64,000 nt of DNA, from NCBI RefSeq assembly GCF_020857975.1, contig NZ_JACWUO010000006.1, positions 62,001 to 126,000 of the forward strand. Direction: 5' to 3'. This document shows positions 31,767 through 39,686 of this stretch, piece after piece (positions within the stretch are counted from its first letter, which is position 1; every line of letters begins with the position of its first letter). Below the pieces are notes generated by a model. That model was not told the DNA's origin, did no database searches, and saw nothing but the letters and a program-made list of their open reading frames with translations. A program made the translations under genes and the position numbers. Source of the stretch: Stenotrophomonas rhizophila. Its GTDB lineage: Bacteria > Pseudomonadota > Gammaproteobacteria > Xanthomonadales > Xanthomonadaceae.

Positions 31767-32555
31767 TTAGGGGGCGGCGTCGCTTTTCTCGGAAGGTCGC
31801 GGCCACCGTGATTGGAACGCGAGGATCTTCTCCCGCAGGCCCGCTCCGAGCGGGTCGAGTTCTTCGGGCTGGCGCTCGCCGGTGGAGAGGTTCAGGCCCA
31901 CCAGCCCGGTTAGGAGCGCGATCACAGCCACGCGTTGAACCTTGAACGCCATATGATCAGGGCCAACTTGCGACTGCAGTGTGTCCCCGCCGTCGAACAG
32001 GTCAACGACCACATCCCCTCCATGCACGAATCCGTGCCAGTCCTTCACCTCATCGGCCAGGCTGTCTAGCAGGCCCGGCTGTTGGGGACAGATTAACGGG
32101 GCGATCAATTTAGCGATCAAGCGAGGGGTGATCTCAGTCTTGACTTCGGGACGGCTCGGCCATCCGCGCTTAGGCAGCGTTCCAGCAGTCCGGAAGGCGC
32201 TTATCTCTTCTTCGGTTGCCTCCAGCGCGAAGAAGGCGGCACGCAACCACGTCTCCAACAGGGGGCGCCAGAGTGTCAGCACAACGATGTGGGTTCGCAC
32301 CGGCTCAGTGCGGAGTAGGTGGCAGATCGACCAGGCGATGTCCAGGGCGTAGGCCAGCAGCGCCCCAGCAACTATTCGGCGTTCGGTCCGTGGCCCCCCC
32401 GCACCAGCAGCCATCGCCGTGCGGGTTTCCTCAACGAATGCTTGCGCATCAGTAGCGATGTGGACGAGCGACTCACGCGCCTTTGAGGGGCGCCGGACGA
32501 CGGCGACCGGCATTTCGTTGATCGCGCAGCGTATTGCTTCCTGCAGTGGGTCCAC
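31767..32555 (-). CDS. Cytosolic helical protein of unknown function, prophage cargo
   Basis: This 262-residue protein has a GTG start at 32555, chosen because AGGAG lies 8 bases upstream; the frame stays open much further but without a site. The N-terminus (VDPLQEAIRCAINEMPVAVV) leads into a helical body with LLAYALDIAWSICHLLRTEP and VVLTLWRPLLETWLRAAFFA, and later GFVHGGDVVVDLFDGGD. The WRPLLETWLRAAFF helix and HGG motif recall DUF6988-type proteins, from memory and weakly. No catalytic motif is evident. Confidence 0.6.
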   Translation of the reverse strand: MDPLQEAIRCAINEMPVAVVRRPSKARESLVHIATDAQAFVEETRTAMAAGAGGPRTERRIVAGALLAYALDIAWSICHLLRTEPVRTHIVVLTLWRPLLETWLRAAFFALEATEEEISAFRTAGTLPKRGWPSRPEVKTEITPRLIAKLIAPLICPQQPGLLDSLADEVKDWHGFVHGGDVVVDLFDGGDTLQSQVGPDHMAFKVQRVAVIALLTGLVGLNLSTGERQPEELDPLGAGLREKILAFQSRWPRPSEKSDAAP

Positions 32556-32689
32556 GTTCGTTGCTCCTGCCCTGGAGGCAGCAGCATAGCGCGGGCTGCC
32601 GTTGGGACCTCCGACCGCCGCCCAGACCGGGCGCGCGCACTCGTCCTGCCCGGCCTGTAGCCTGCGGCCTACGAGCAGCACAACATGTC

Positions 32690-32711
32690 GAAGCCGCCCT
32701 TGGGCGGCTTC
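32690..32711. terminator. Strong hairpin in the cargo region
   Basis: GAAGCCGCCC-TT-GGGCGGCTTC forms a 10-bp perfect stem between the minus-strand genes at 32807-33298 and 31767-32555. A T-run is lacking, so it may be a weak or Rho-aided terminator of the upstream gene. Confidence 0.45.
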
Positions 32712-32806
32712 TATGCGTTCAGTCGGTGGGCGCGGCTTATGTCCGATGTGCCGCTGGAAGCGGCATTCATGGGCATGGGGGCATTTGTGCTCCCACGCCC
32801 AGGCGT

Positions 32807-33298
32807 TCAGGGGGGGCAGTCCAGGACTGGGACATTGTGCGTCGTGCAAACGCTCTTGCCGCCGCCGACGCTAGTGCATGCGGTGATGGGCTTTGTGGAA
32901 GATATGCAATCATCAAAGTTATCTCCTCCGCCCCCGGGGAGACCGCCGCCATCACCACCACCGCCGCCGCCACCGGTGCCGGGATTCTGGGGCATTGGAG
33001 CCGAGCCCAGATAGTCGCCACTGGCGGTTCGCGTATAAATGCCGCAATGCGTCGCGTTGCAGACTAGGAACCTGTCGTTCACCATTCTGTAGTAGTTGGG
33101 ACCATCGTCGAGCCAGTTATCCATATAGTCGATGTAGGCTCTGGTCCCTACGTCAGGGGCAGGGTACGCCAACGTACATGTGTCGCAGACGAACGGCCCA
33201 TACAACTCAGGTTGGTTCAAATAGTTGCCAGCAATGCCAATTCCAACGCCAGAAGCAAAAACAAGACCAGTCAACAGTAGTCGCTTTATCACAATCAT
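32807..33298 (-). CDS. Exported protein with glycine-rich linker, unknown function
   Basis: This is a 163-residue protein with a signal segment (MIVIKRLLLTGLVFASGVGI, continuing GIAG), so it enters or crosses the inner membrane. The exported part has six Cys residues in pairs (FVCDTCTLAYPAP; FLVCNATHCGIYTR), suggesting disulphides, then a Gly-rich linker (GGGGGGGDGGGLPGGGGD) and a Cys-rich tail (DCISSTKPITACTSVGGGKS). It lies alone in the right arm of the prophage. I do not recognise it; secreted Cys-rich prophage proteins can alter the host surface. Confidence 0.6.
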   Translation of the reverse strand: MIVIKRLLLTGLVFASGVGIGIAGNYLNQPELYGPFVCDTCTLAYPAPDVGTRAYIDYMDNWLDDGPNYYRMVNDRFLVCNATHCGIYTRTASGDYLGSAPMPQNPGTGGGGGGGDGGGLPGGGGDNFDDCISSTKPITACTSVGGGKSVCTTHNVPVLDCPP

Positions 33299-33385
33299 GT
33301 CCTTCTGATTGGGGGTATTTCATGAAGGCCTAGGGCATTCGGGTTGGTCGAATGCACTGGGCGGTTTGTGTCAACGTTCCTTACG

Positions 33386-34231
33386 TTAACTTTTGCAGCA
33401 CCGCGATTGGATATCGCGCGCCATTCTGATGGCATCGGCTTGCTGATTTGCATCAAGCCCACTCATTGTCAGGCTGAGCGGTTGGGGGCGAATAATCGTC
33501 GGTGCCGCACGTTCTGCAGCCAAGCGAAATGCTGCGGATTTCACATAGTCTCGCGGTGTGAATTGGCTCGCCTTGTACATCAAGGACAGTGAAAGCATCG
33601 CGTCGACATCGCCTGTTAAAGCCAGGTTGGACATATAGCTCTCGCTTCGCTGCCCATACTCGGCGACCGCTTCAGGATCAAGTTTTTTCAGGTCATCGCT
33701 ACCCAGCACCGCAACAGGATCGGCGGCGTACAACAGTTGTCCTTCCTTTAGCCCGTTCTCGGCGGCGATCTCAAGCCAGCGTCCGCGGCTAGCGATCAGC
33801 TCTTCGGCCCCTTGGCACTCGACCTGGAGCTTTGCTGTCGCCTCGTCGAGGGTTCTGGTGTCAACTCCCCCCTGCCTAAACATCTCCCGCTCTTGCTCCG
33901 AAGTGCCGGTTGCCATTGAATCAGCGCATTGAGCCAGCTTGAGATAAATACTAAAGCTGGCGCGCGCGTCGCCATGTTCGGCAGCATTTCGGAGTCTAGC
34001 TTCAACGTCAATTGCTCGACCGGCGATGACGGTTTGATCGCTCGGGGCGAAGTTAGTCAAGCTGCGATTTAGTGCGGGTGCCCGCGCTGATTCTCGCTGA
34101 GGCGCCGATGCGATTGTTCGGTCTTGGTTGGCGGGTTCGGTTGAGCGAGGCGCGCCAGCGCTGTAGGCAAACCATGCTATGGCTCCTGCCCCAACCAGCC
34201 CGCAACCCAATAATAGTAAGCGCGTATTCAC
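33386..34231 (-). CDS. Membrane-anchored helical repeat protein, prophage cargo
   Basis: This 281-residue protein starts at a GTG (34231) with AAGGAGG 5 bases upstream. Residues 1-25 are a membrane anchor (VNTRLLLLGCGLVGAGAIAW). The rest is helical and resembles Sel1/TPR-like pairs: RNAAEHGDARASFSIYLKLA, GRWLEIAAENGLKEGQLLYA and SNLALTGDVDAMLSLSLMYK have the A-x-x-G-x-x-x-A spacing. It ends RSRCCKS-like with two Cys. Function unknown; proteins of this build appear near effectors and toxins in Xanthomonadaceae. Confidence 0.65.
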   Translation of the reverse strand: MNTRLLLLGCGLVGAGAIAWFAYSAGAPRSTEPANQDRTIASAPQRESARAPALNRSLTNFAPSDQTVIAGRAIDVEARLRNAAEHGDARASFSIYLKLAQCADSMATGTSEQEREMFRQGGVDTRTLDEATAKLQVECQGAEELIASRGRWLEIAAENGLKEGQLLYAADPVAVLGSDDLKKLDPEAVAEYGQRSESYMSNLALTGDVDAMLSLSLMYKASQFTPRDYVKSAAFRLAAERAAPTIIRPQPLSLTMSGLDANQQADAIRMARDIQSRCCKS

Positions 34232-34583
34232 CACAGCCTCCTTCGGTCCGTCTAAGGATATTGTTCCTGATTCCCCGACCTGGGGAATGATGCTGCGGCA
34301 GTAGCTTCGCCGATAGATCGGTCGGTTGCAATATGGCGGCGTCTCCCTCGGCTGGGCTGGCCAACTGTCCTGCGGCGTAGCCGACGTTGGTCCAGGCTCC
34401 ACCGTCACAGCATCCGCTGACGCCGCCTTGCGTCCCGCCAGGTGGCACCGTCCCGTCCCGCTGGGCCGAGGCGAGGTTCAGCCGCGTTCGGACCCTGGCG
34501 CGCGCACTCGTCTCCCCCCCACGCCTGCCGGCTTAATGCACCTCTTTTTCCGCACCCCTTCGGAGGCGTTGGTGGCTGGGCCA

Positions 34584-34850
34584 CTATGGGTTGCTGCGGG
34601 GGGTGGAGTCGTGCGCCGGCCCTGCGGAACCCTGCGCGGCGGCGCCCGTCTGGGAGCCTGTCAGGGCGTTCACGGCGGCATTGATCGCTGGCCGCTTCTG
34701 GATATGCCCATCGGAACCGGGTAATCCGGTAACACCAACAGCGGGACGCGGCGAAGGCCTTACTGCCGCAACGCTCTTGACGGTTACCTCGGGAGGTAAT
34801 GGCGGGTAATTTCCTGGGTGGCGGATGGTTATGTGTTTGATTTGAAAGGA
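34584..34850 (-). pseudogene. Remnant of a coding frame lacking a start
   Basis: On the minus strand an open frame of 88 codons has protein-like composition (HPGNYPPLPPEVTVKSVAAV; VTGLPGSDGHIQKRPAINAA) and ends at a TAG at 34586-34584. It is preceded by an in-frame stop and has no ATG and only a late internal GTG. It may be the 3' piece of a phage gene; the VT-containing stretch resembles linkers of some phage replication proteins. Low confidence. Confidence 0.3.
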
Positions 34851-34996
34851 CTATTTCTCGGCTATTGGTTACCCTCTGAGAAGGTAACGTGATTACTCTA
34901 GCGTTACCCTATTATTACCTTATAGATATATAGATATCTTATTGAAATATAAGAAGATTTTCCGTCGATTGCGGGGGTGGTTACCAAGATTACCCG
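34728..34996. repeat. AT-rich stretch with dispersed GGTTACC-type repeats
   Basis: GTTACC or its complement GGTAAC recurs at about 34728, 34792, 34867, 34882, 34902 and 34979, with TTACC variants at 34914 and 34990. One more GGTAACC lies near the right attachment site (36391). Bases 34905-34965 are strikingly AT-rich (TATAGATATATAGATATC). The 34232-35133 gap contains this block and the gene remnant but no intact gene. Iterons, arm-type integrase sites or coding remnants are all possible. Confidence 0.55.
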
Positions 34997-35133
34997 TTCG
35001 CCGTGGGCACATCGAAAATCGCCTTATAAGGCGGGAGGGCCGCCTGGCGCCCTGCATGCCCGCACACCCTCCGTCGCACGCACGCACGCCATTGCCCACG
35101 GCGGGCTGGCCGTCACAAGATCTGAGACGCCGA

Positions 35134-35490
35134 ATGGCAACCATTGCGCCCATGGCACTCCCTCTTCCGTTGGACCACGATCACGACAAACGGCCTAGAC
35201 GACGGTTGACGGTGATCGCGTACGGGACCGAGTGGGTCGTCACCCTGTCCCGGCGCGTTGACGACGGCACCTGGATCGCTTCGCTGGACCGTCACCGCAA
35301 TGGCCCAGGTGGGCCTGCCCGGCGGTGCAGCAGCTACGAGCAGGGTCGTGCCGGCGCGGAGCTTTGGGTGGCCAGGCATGAGGCAAGGCTCCGCGAGGAC
35401 GTGGCAGCCATCAACCGCTGGCGGGAGGCTGTGCGTGCGAACAGGCTGGCCAAGTTGAACATTCCGCCGCCGTTCGGCTGGATGGGGTAG
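35134..35490 (+). CDS. Small basic phage protein of unknown function
   Basis: This 118-residue protein (MATIAPMALPLPLDHDHDKR) has a central beta-rich part (RRRLTVIAYGTEWVVTLSRR followed by VDDGTWIASLDRHRN) and a helical basic C-terminus (LREDVAAINRWREAVRANRL). The frame is open upstream to 34942, but that extension is Arg/Pro-rich and crosses the AT-rich block, so I chose the ATG at 35134; ATG at 35152 is also possible. Function unknown. Confidence 0.55.
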   Translation: MATIAPMALPLPLDHDHDKRPRRRLTVIAYGTEWVVTLSRRVDDGTWIASLDRHRNGPGGPARRCSSYEQGRAGAELWVARHEARLREDVAAINRWREAVRANRLAKLNIPPPFGWMG

Positions 35491-35538
35491 AGCCCTTCGG
35501 CGGCGGGGTCAAGCGACCTGCAGCAGCTGGCGCCGGCT

Positions 35539-36261
35539 TCAGCCGAAGTGGAGCGTGCCATCCACGGGATTATTGCGGGTCACAGCGTCATAGTCCGCTA
35601 CATGCTCGTAGTACCACGCGTTATCGCTGATTTTCACCTGACGGCCGAGCCATAGTCGCCGGTAGGGCTGGCCTTCGAAATCGAAGTGGCAGTAGATGTG
35701 CGCGTAGCCGTAATACTCGTCGCCATCAAGGTTCACCGATGCGATGGAGTCGTAAGGAACGTCACCCAGCAAATGCACCACATGGTCGCCTTTCTCGCCG
35801 TTGATCCAGTCGACAAACCGATAGCCCGCTTCGCATTCCTTCAGGCCGCCGATCCGCAGGCCCACCACGATTCCCTTGTCGTAGGTGTCGACAAGGCCGA
35901 CACGGAACCAGGGCGAGATGCCGTCTCCCCCGAGTGCGTCCGGATAGCTGTCCATGCGTGACAAGTCACGCATAACAACATCCTGTCGCAGCTGCTCGCC
36001 TCGGCGCCGGTAGATCTCGCCTTGTAGCAGCTGACGCATCGCCTCTCGATGCTGCACACGCGCCGCGTCGGACGCGAATCGCTCAGGCTGCGGCGGCCTG
36101 AGCCAGTTGAAAATCTTGGCGAAAACCATGATGAGGAACGCTGAGGCTGTTAGCCAACGCTCCCAAGGCCCATCCGGGTTCAGTAGCAATGCGACGATCA
36201 GGATGGCTGTAATTGCCCATCCCAGGATCTCTCCCCAACGCCGAACTGTTCCCTGCTTCAT
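35539..36261 (-). CDS. Membrane protein with large cytosolic domain, prophage cargo
   Basis: This 240-residue protein starts at the ATG at 36261 (MKQGTVRRWGEILGWAITAI), where AAGGA lies 6 bases upstream. Two membrane segments (GWAITAILIVALLLNPDGPW and WLTASAFLIMVFAKIFNWL) form a hairpin at the N-terminus. The remaining 170 residues are soluble and rich in aromatic and acidic residues (DGDEYYGYAHIYCHFDFEGQ; VKISDNAWYYEHVADYDAVT). It is the last gene before the right attachment site, a common site for cargo. No family recognised. Confidence 0.65.
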   Translation of the reverse strand: MKQGTVRRWGEILGWAITAILIVALLLNPDGPWERWLTASAFLIMVFAKIFNWLRPPQPERFASDAARVQHREAMRQLLQGEIYRRRGEQLRQDVVMRDLSRMDSYPDALGGDGISPWFRVGLVDTYDKGIVVGLRIGGLKECEAGYRFVDWINGEKGDHVVHLLGDVPYDSIASVNLDGDEYYGYAHIYCHFDFEGQPYRRLWLGRQVKISDNAWYYEHVADYDAVTRNNPVDGTLHFG

Positions 36262-36426
36262 CCCCATTCCTTTTGCTGTACGCGCGGTCCAGGCAGGAAG
36301 TATCGCGCACCGAAAGGCGGGTCGGAAAAAAAGGGTGTCCCCCCTCGATGCCGCAGAGGTTCCACGGTGTGGCACCGGAAAAATTGGATGAGGTAACCCC
36401 GTGATTGTAAAGGGAAGTGTAGTCGC

Positions 36427-36471
36427 CTTTTAATCTTTTGGTCGATGGTTCGAATCCATCACGGCCCACCA
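36427..36471 (+). other. attR: Right attachment site: 3' part of tRNA-Lys (anticodon TTT)
   Basis: From CCTTTTAATC onward the sequence reads as a tRNA anticodon loop, variable arm, T-arm (GATGG-TTCGAAT-CCATC) and acceptor strand ending CGGCCCACCA. The preceding bases do not supply the D-arm, the acceptor 5' strand or the matching anticodon strand, so the tRNA is not complete here. It is the direct repeat left by integration at a tRNA 3' end. Confidence 0.8.
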
Positions 36472-36487
36472 TTGCATGCACAGATCA

Positions 36488-36510
36488 GGCGCCCATGGGG
36501 CGCCTTTTTT
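36488..36510 (+). terminator. Intrinsic terminator after the tRNA fragment
   Basis: GGCGCCC-ATG-GGGCGCC forms a 7-bp GC stem followed by TTTTTT. It is 17 bases past the tRNA CCA and was probably the terminator of the original tRNA-Lys gene. Confidence 0.85.
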
Positions 36511-36625
36511 GTGCGCCGGGAAGACGGCCGCACCGCGCGCGTCGGCAAGCGCACCTAGCGGCATGCTCGGCCGGCCGGGTGCATGGCTATACTCGATCCA
36601 TCCCGGTAGCTCCCGGGCGCTGACC

Positions 36626-37528
36626 ATGTGCAACACAGTGAAGATTCTCCTGACAGGAAGTTCAGGCCGGGTCGGGCGCGCGATCTTCGGCGCGCTCGCG
36701 GCACGGCACGAGGTGGTCGGGATCGACCGCAATCCCTTCAACACTACCCGCCATGTGGCCGACTTCACCGATGCCCGGGTGCTGCGCCGTGCGCTGGTCG
36801 GGGTGGAGGCGGTGATCCATGCCGCGGCGCTGCATGCGCCGCATGTGGGGCTGGCGCCCGATGCCGAGTTCCAGCGCATCAATGTGGAGGGCACGCGGAC
36901 GCTGGCGATGCTGGCGCGCGAGGCCGGGGTGGCGCGCCTGGTGTTCACCAGCACCACCGCGCTGTACGGGCATGCGATCGTGCCGGGGCAGTGCACCTGG
37001 ATCGACGAGCACACCCGGCCGCAGCCGCGTACCGTCTACCACCGCTCCAAGCTGGCCGCCGAACAGTGGCTGGAGCAGGCCGCTGCGCCGGGATTTGCGG
37101 TGCGGGTGATCCGCATGTCGCGCTGTTTCCCGGAAACCGCCGAGCGGATGCTGCTGTACCGCCTGCACCGTGGCATCGATGTGCGCGATGTGGCCGACGC
37201 GCACGTGGCGGCACTGGGCAACCCGGGGGCGGCGTTCCAGCGCTACATCGCCAGTGGCTGGACGCCGTTCCAACCGCAGGATTGCGCGGAATTGGCGCAG
37301 CAGCCGCGGGAGGTATTGGCGCGGCGCTGCCCGCAGTGGCTGGCCGAATACGACCGCCGTGGCTGGACCTTGCCGGTGGTGGACCGCATCCACGACCCGC
37401 GCGCGGCCAGCATCGGCCTGGGCTGGCGCAGCCAGCGCGGGCCCGAGGCGGTGCTGGCGCAGCTGGAAGCGCGTTCGATCGAGGTGTTGCCGCACCCGGC
37501 GCCGGTGGCCGATTGCACGGTGGAGTAG
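36626..37528 (+). CDS. NAD(P)-dependent epimerase/dehydratase family protein
   Basis: This 300-residue short-chain reductase-like protein has a Rossmann nucleotide site LLTGSSGRVGRAIFGALAAR near the N-terminus. The acidic end of strand two is GIDRN, followed by VEAVIHAAALHAPHVG. The catalytic Tyr-Lys pair is in TVYHRSKLAAEQWLEQ, after the Ser/Thr block VFTSTTALYGHA. The substrate cannot be told; the family works on nucleotide sugars or small carbonyl compounds. It is the first chromosomal gene after the prophage. The ATG at 36626 is chosen because upstream sequence belongs to the tRNA terminator. Confidence 0.88.
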   Translation: MCNTVKILLTGSSGRVGRAIFGALAARHEVVGIDRNPFNTTRHVADFTDARVLRRALVGVEAVIHAAALHAPHVGLAPDAEFQRINVEGTRTLAMLAREAGVARLVFTSTTALYGHAIVPGQCTWIDEHTRPQPRTVYHRSKLAAEQWLEQAAAPGFAVRVIRMSRCFPETAERMLLYRLHRGIDVRDVADAHVAALGNPGAAFQRYIASGWTPFQPQDCAELAQQPREVLARRCPQWLAEYDRRGWTLPVVDRIHDPRAASIGLGWRSQRGPEAVLAQLEARSIEVLPHPAPVADCTVE

Positions 37529-37607
37529 CGCAGGCGGCGTACACATCCAGCAGGCGACCGATCCCGCACAATGGGACGTCTTTCCGTCGACCGTTGTTGG
37601 AGGTGCC

Positions 37608-38267
37608 ATGAATCGTTTCGTCCTGCTCGGCATGGGGGCGCTTGCGCTCGCGGCCTGTTCCAAGCCGGTACCGACCGATACCGCTGCGCCGACGGCACCG
37701 CCGGTCGCCGATGCCAAGGCCCCGGCAGCCACCGCACCGGCGACCCCGGCACTGGAGGCGCGGTCGTTCGATTGCGCCAAGGCGCACAACGATGCGGAGA
37801 AACTGGTGTGCGGCGATGCGCGCCTGGCCGCGCTGGACCGCCAGCTGGCCGCGCTGTACAAGAGCGCGCAGAGCAGCCCGGATGAACTGGATATCGCCGC
37901 CGAACAGCGCGGCTGGGTCAAGGGCCGCGATGCCTGCTGGCAGGCGGTGGATGCCCATCGTTGCCTGCTGGAGGCCTACCAGACCCGGATCGTCGAACTG
38001 AACATCGGCAGTGGCGCGGTCAAGGCGCCTGCACCGGTGGCATACCGCTGCGACGACGACAGCAAGCCGGTCACCGCGGTGTTCTACAACGAACTGGATC
38101 CGCAGGCGGCGGTGATCCGCTGGGGCAACGACCAGGCCATCGTGTTCCCGGCCGAAGCGGCCAGTGGCGCCCGTTACACGCGCGAAGGCGTGGAGTTCTG
38201 GGAGCACCAGGGCGAGGCCACGCTGAATTTCTATGGCACTGCATTGAGCTGCAAGGCGGTTGGCTGA
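37608..38267 (+). CDS. Lipoprotein with LprI-like and MliC lysozyme-inhibitor domains
   Basis: This 219-residue lipoprotein has a signal with lipobox LALAAC followed by a Pro/Ala linker. Residues around 58-125 match the LprI/DUF1311 domain (FDCAKAHNDAEKLVCGDARL, AALDRQLAALYKSA). The C-terminal part is a MliC-type domain (YRCDDDSKPVTAVFYNELDP; YTREGVEFWEHQGEATLNF). MliC proteins insert into the active site of c-type lysozyme and protect the cell wall. TTGTTGGAGG lies just before the ATG. The fusion of the two domains occurs in other Xanthomonadaceae. Confidence 0.87.
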   Translation: MNRFVLLGMGALALAACSKPVPTDTAAPTAPPVADAKAPAATAPATPALEARSFDCAKAHNDAEKLVCGDARLAALDRQLAALYKSAQSSPDELDIAAEQRGWVKGRDACWQAVDAHRCLLEAYQTRIVELNIGSGAVKAPAPVAYRCDDDSKPVTAVFYNELDPQAAVIRWGNDQAIVFPAEAASGARYTREGVEFWEHQGEATLNFYGTALSCKAVG

Positions 38268-38332
38268 GCCGGAGCTTGGCCGCGGGACGGGCTACCGGTA
38301 GGGGGGGGGCGTCCAGACTGGCGCCAGCGGTT

Positions 38333-38525
38333 GCTGTCGATCGATGATCCTGCGTTCGTCGGCGTGCTCATCGTGGTCGGCAGTCGATCGGGATTCGACC
38401 CTACCGGGATGGCTGCATTGGAGGAGCGTGCGTGATCAGCCGTCGGCGCTGCTGTCGATCGATGGTCCTGCGTTCGTCGGCGTGTTCATCGTGATCGGCA
38501 GTCGATCGGGATCCGACCCTACCGG
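38333..38525. repeat. Tandem 118-bp-spaced repeat with GTAG-type palindrome
   Basis: A 75-bp unit (38333-38407) recurs at 38451-38525 with few changes. Each unit ends on the minus strand with CGGTAGGGTCGRATCCCGAT, a GTAG-headed near-palindrome of the SMAG/REP kind described in Stenotrophomonas. The 38268-38550 gap holds this and no gene. Confidence 0.85.
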
Positions 38526-38550
38526 TGATTGCAGCGCTCGATGAGGGTGT

Positions 38551-39219
38551 TCAGCGCACGCGGCGGTAGCGCACTTCGTTCTGGCGGTCGCCGACTTCGG
38601 TGGTGACAAAACCGTCGCGGCTCTGGCTGATGTCGAACACGCTGTTGCCGACGTTGAGCTGGCCGCCGTTGACCCAGCCGGACAGGTTCTGCCCGCGTGC
38701 CCGCGCGCTCATGCGCCCGTTGCTGTCGATGGTCATGCGGATGTCGGCATTGTAGATCGGGTTGAACCCTTCGAATTCGCCAACCATCCAGCCCGGCACG
38801 TAGGAGTTGTGGCGCGCGCCCTGGTAGGTGTCGTCGTCGTAGCGGTCGTCCTGCTTGTTGGCGTTGTGCACCAGCGCGCCCAGGATCGCCGCGCCGATCA
38901 GCACGCCGGCGGCGACCTTGGCATCGTGGTTGCCGTCATGCCGGTCGTCGCCATCGCGCCCGCCACCGTCATGCACGCGGAACGAAGCACGACAGCCGTC
39001 GTCCACCCACACTTCGCGGCGGTCGTAATCCCAGCTGCGGCCCTGCCGGCAGTCGGCGCCGGACAGCTTGCGGTCCAGGCTGACGTAGCCGGCCCACGGC
39101 AATGCGCAGGACTGGTAGCGGTTGTCGCGGCTTTCGCAGGTGATGAACTCGTCGGCGCGGGCGTCGGTGAGCGAGGCGGCAAGCAGCAGCGGAGCAGTCA
39201 GCAGCAGGCGGGTGGGCAT
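38551..39219 (-). CDS. Exported DUF3011-type protein
   Basis: This 222-residue protein has a signal peptide (MPTRLLLTAPLLLAASLTDA, cleavage near ARA-DEF). A Cys-rich beta domain follows (ITCESRDNRYQSCALPWAGY and CRQGRSWDYDRREVWVDDGC), the DUF3011 motif with four Cys. Then comes a His/Asp/Gly-rich stretch, one hydrophobic segment (AAGVLIGAAILGALVHNA) and a C-terminal beta domain. It is probably periplasmic or envelope-bound. The function of the family is unknown. Confidence 0.82.
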   Translation of the reverse strand: MPTRLLLTAPLLLAASLTDARADEFITCESRDNRYQSCALPWAGYVSLDRKLSGADCRQGRSWDYDRREVWVDDGCRASFRVHDGGGRDGDDRHDGNHDAKVAAGVLIGAAILGALVHNANKQDDRYDDDTYQGARHNSYVPGWMVGEFEGFNPIYNADIRMTIDSNGRMSARARGQNLSGWVNGGQLNVGNSVFDISQSRDGFVTTEVGDRQNEVRYRRVR

Positions 39220-39334
39220 GATGCGGGTCCGGCAGGAGAGGGCACAGGCAGACGATGCCATCCATGGATGAAAACCGGATGAAGACGTAGGATTTCCCCG
39301 TGCCACTTCGGCGCGGGGGCCACAGGGGGCCAGG

Positions 39335-39673
39335 ATGCGGGTTCATGGACGAGGCTGCGTGCTGGGCTGGCTGCTGCTGGCGTTGGGAATGGCCAGTGCG
39401 GCAGCGACGGCGGGAAACACGCCCTGCTCCGGCCGCAAGGGCGGGGTGTCGCATTGCGCTGCGGGCCAGTTCGTGTGCAACGACGGCTCGATCAGTGCCT
39501 CGAAAAAGGTATGCGCCGCTGCCGGCGGCAGCAGCGGTGCCCGGCTGGCCCCGCTGGCCCCGGCGGCGGCCGGCAGCTGTCCGTGCAGTTCCGGCCGGCT
39601 GTGTACCGGCCCGCGTGGTGGTCGCTACTGCCTGACGCCCTCGGGCAACAAAAGCTACAAGCCGCGCGGTTGA
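39335..39673 (+). CDS. Small secreted cysteine-rich protein
   Basis: This 112-residue protein has a signal peptide (CVLGWLLLALGMASAAATAG) and a mature part with about nine Cys (PCSGRKGGVSHCAAGQFVCN; KKVCAAAGG; CPCSSGRLCTGPRGGRYCLT), probably all in disulphides. The ending (GGRYCLTPSGNKSYKPRG) is seen in small exported proteins of this family of bacteria, where it is a short conserved module. Function unknown. Confidence 0.7.
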   Translation: MRVHGRGCVLGWLLLALGMASAAATAGNTPCSGRKGGVSHCAAGQFVCNDGSISASKKVCAAAGGSSGARLAPLAPAAAGSCPCSSGRLCTGPRGGRYCLTPSGNKSYKPRG

Positions 39674-39686
39674 GCGCGTTCCCGAT

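Larger units (their letters stand above)
1..36471. mobile_element. P2-like prophage, left end outside the window
   Basis: The complete set of P2-type virion genes (O, N, M, L, X, R, S, J, I, H-like fibre, V, W, FI, FII, E/E', T, U, D, with P and Q divergent) is present, together with an immunity region, a lysis cassette and cargo genes. The right end is fixed by a tRNA-Lys 3' fragment at 36427-36471, after which gene content becomes housekeeping. No integrase is visible, so the left attachment site, integrase and intact tRNA must lie left of position 1. Gene order resembles P2-like phages of Stenotrophomonas (Smp131 type; recalled, not compared). All structural genes are full length, so the prophage may be functional. 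Confidence 0.93.

Noticed and set aside
34326..34724. A 132-codon plus-strand frame in the right arm
   Set aside because: Arg/Gly/Pro-rich composition, no ribosome site and partly antisense to a better frame on minus.
36380..36471. Considered as an intact tRNA-Lys gene
   Set aside because: No D-arm or 5' acceptor strand is present upstream of the anticodon loop, and the 5' anticodon strand does not pair.
36420..36480. Short protein-like frames on minus across the tRNA end (WWAVMDSNHRPKD type)
   Set aside because: These are translations of tRNA sequence, a common annotation artefact.
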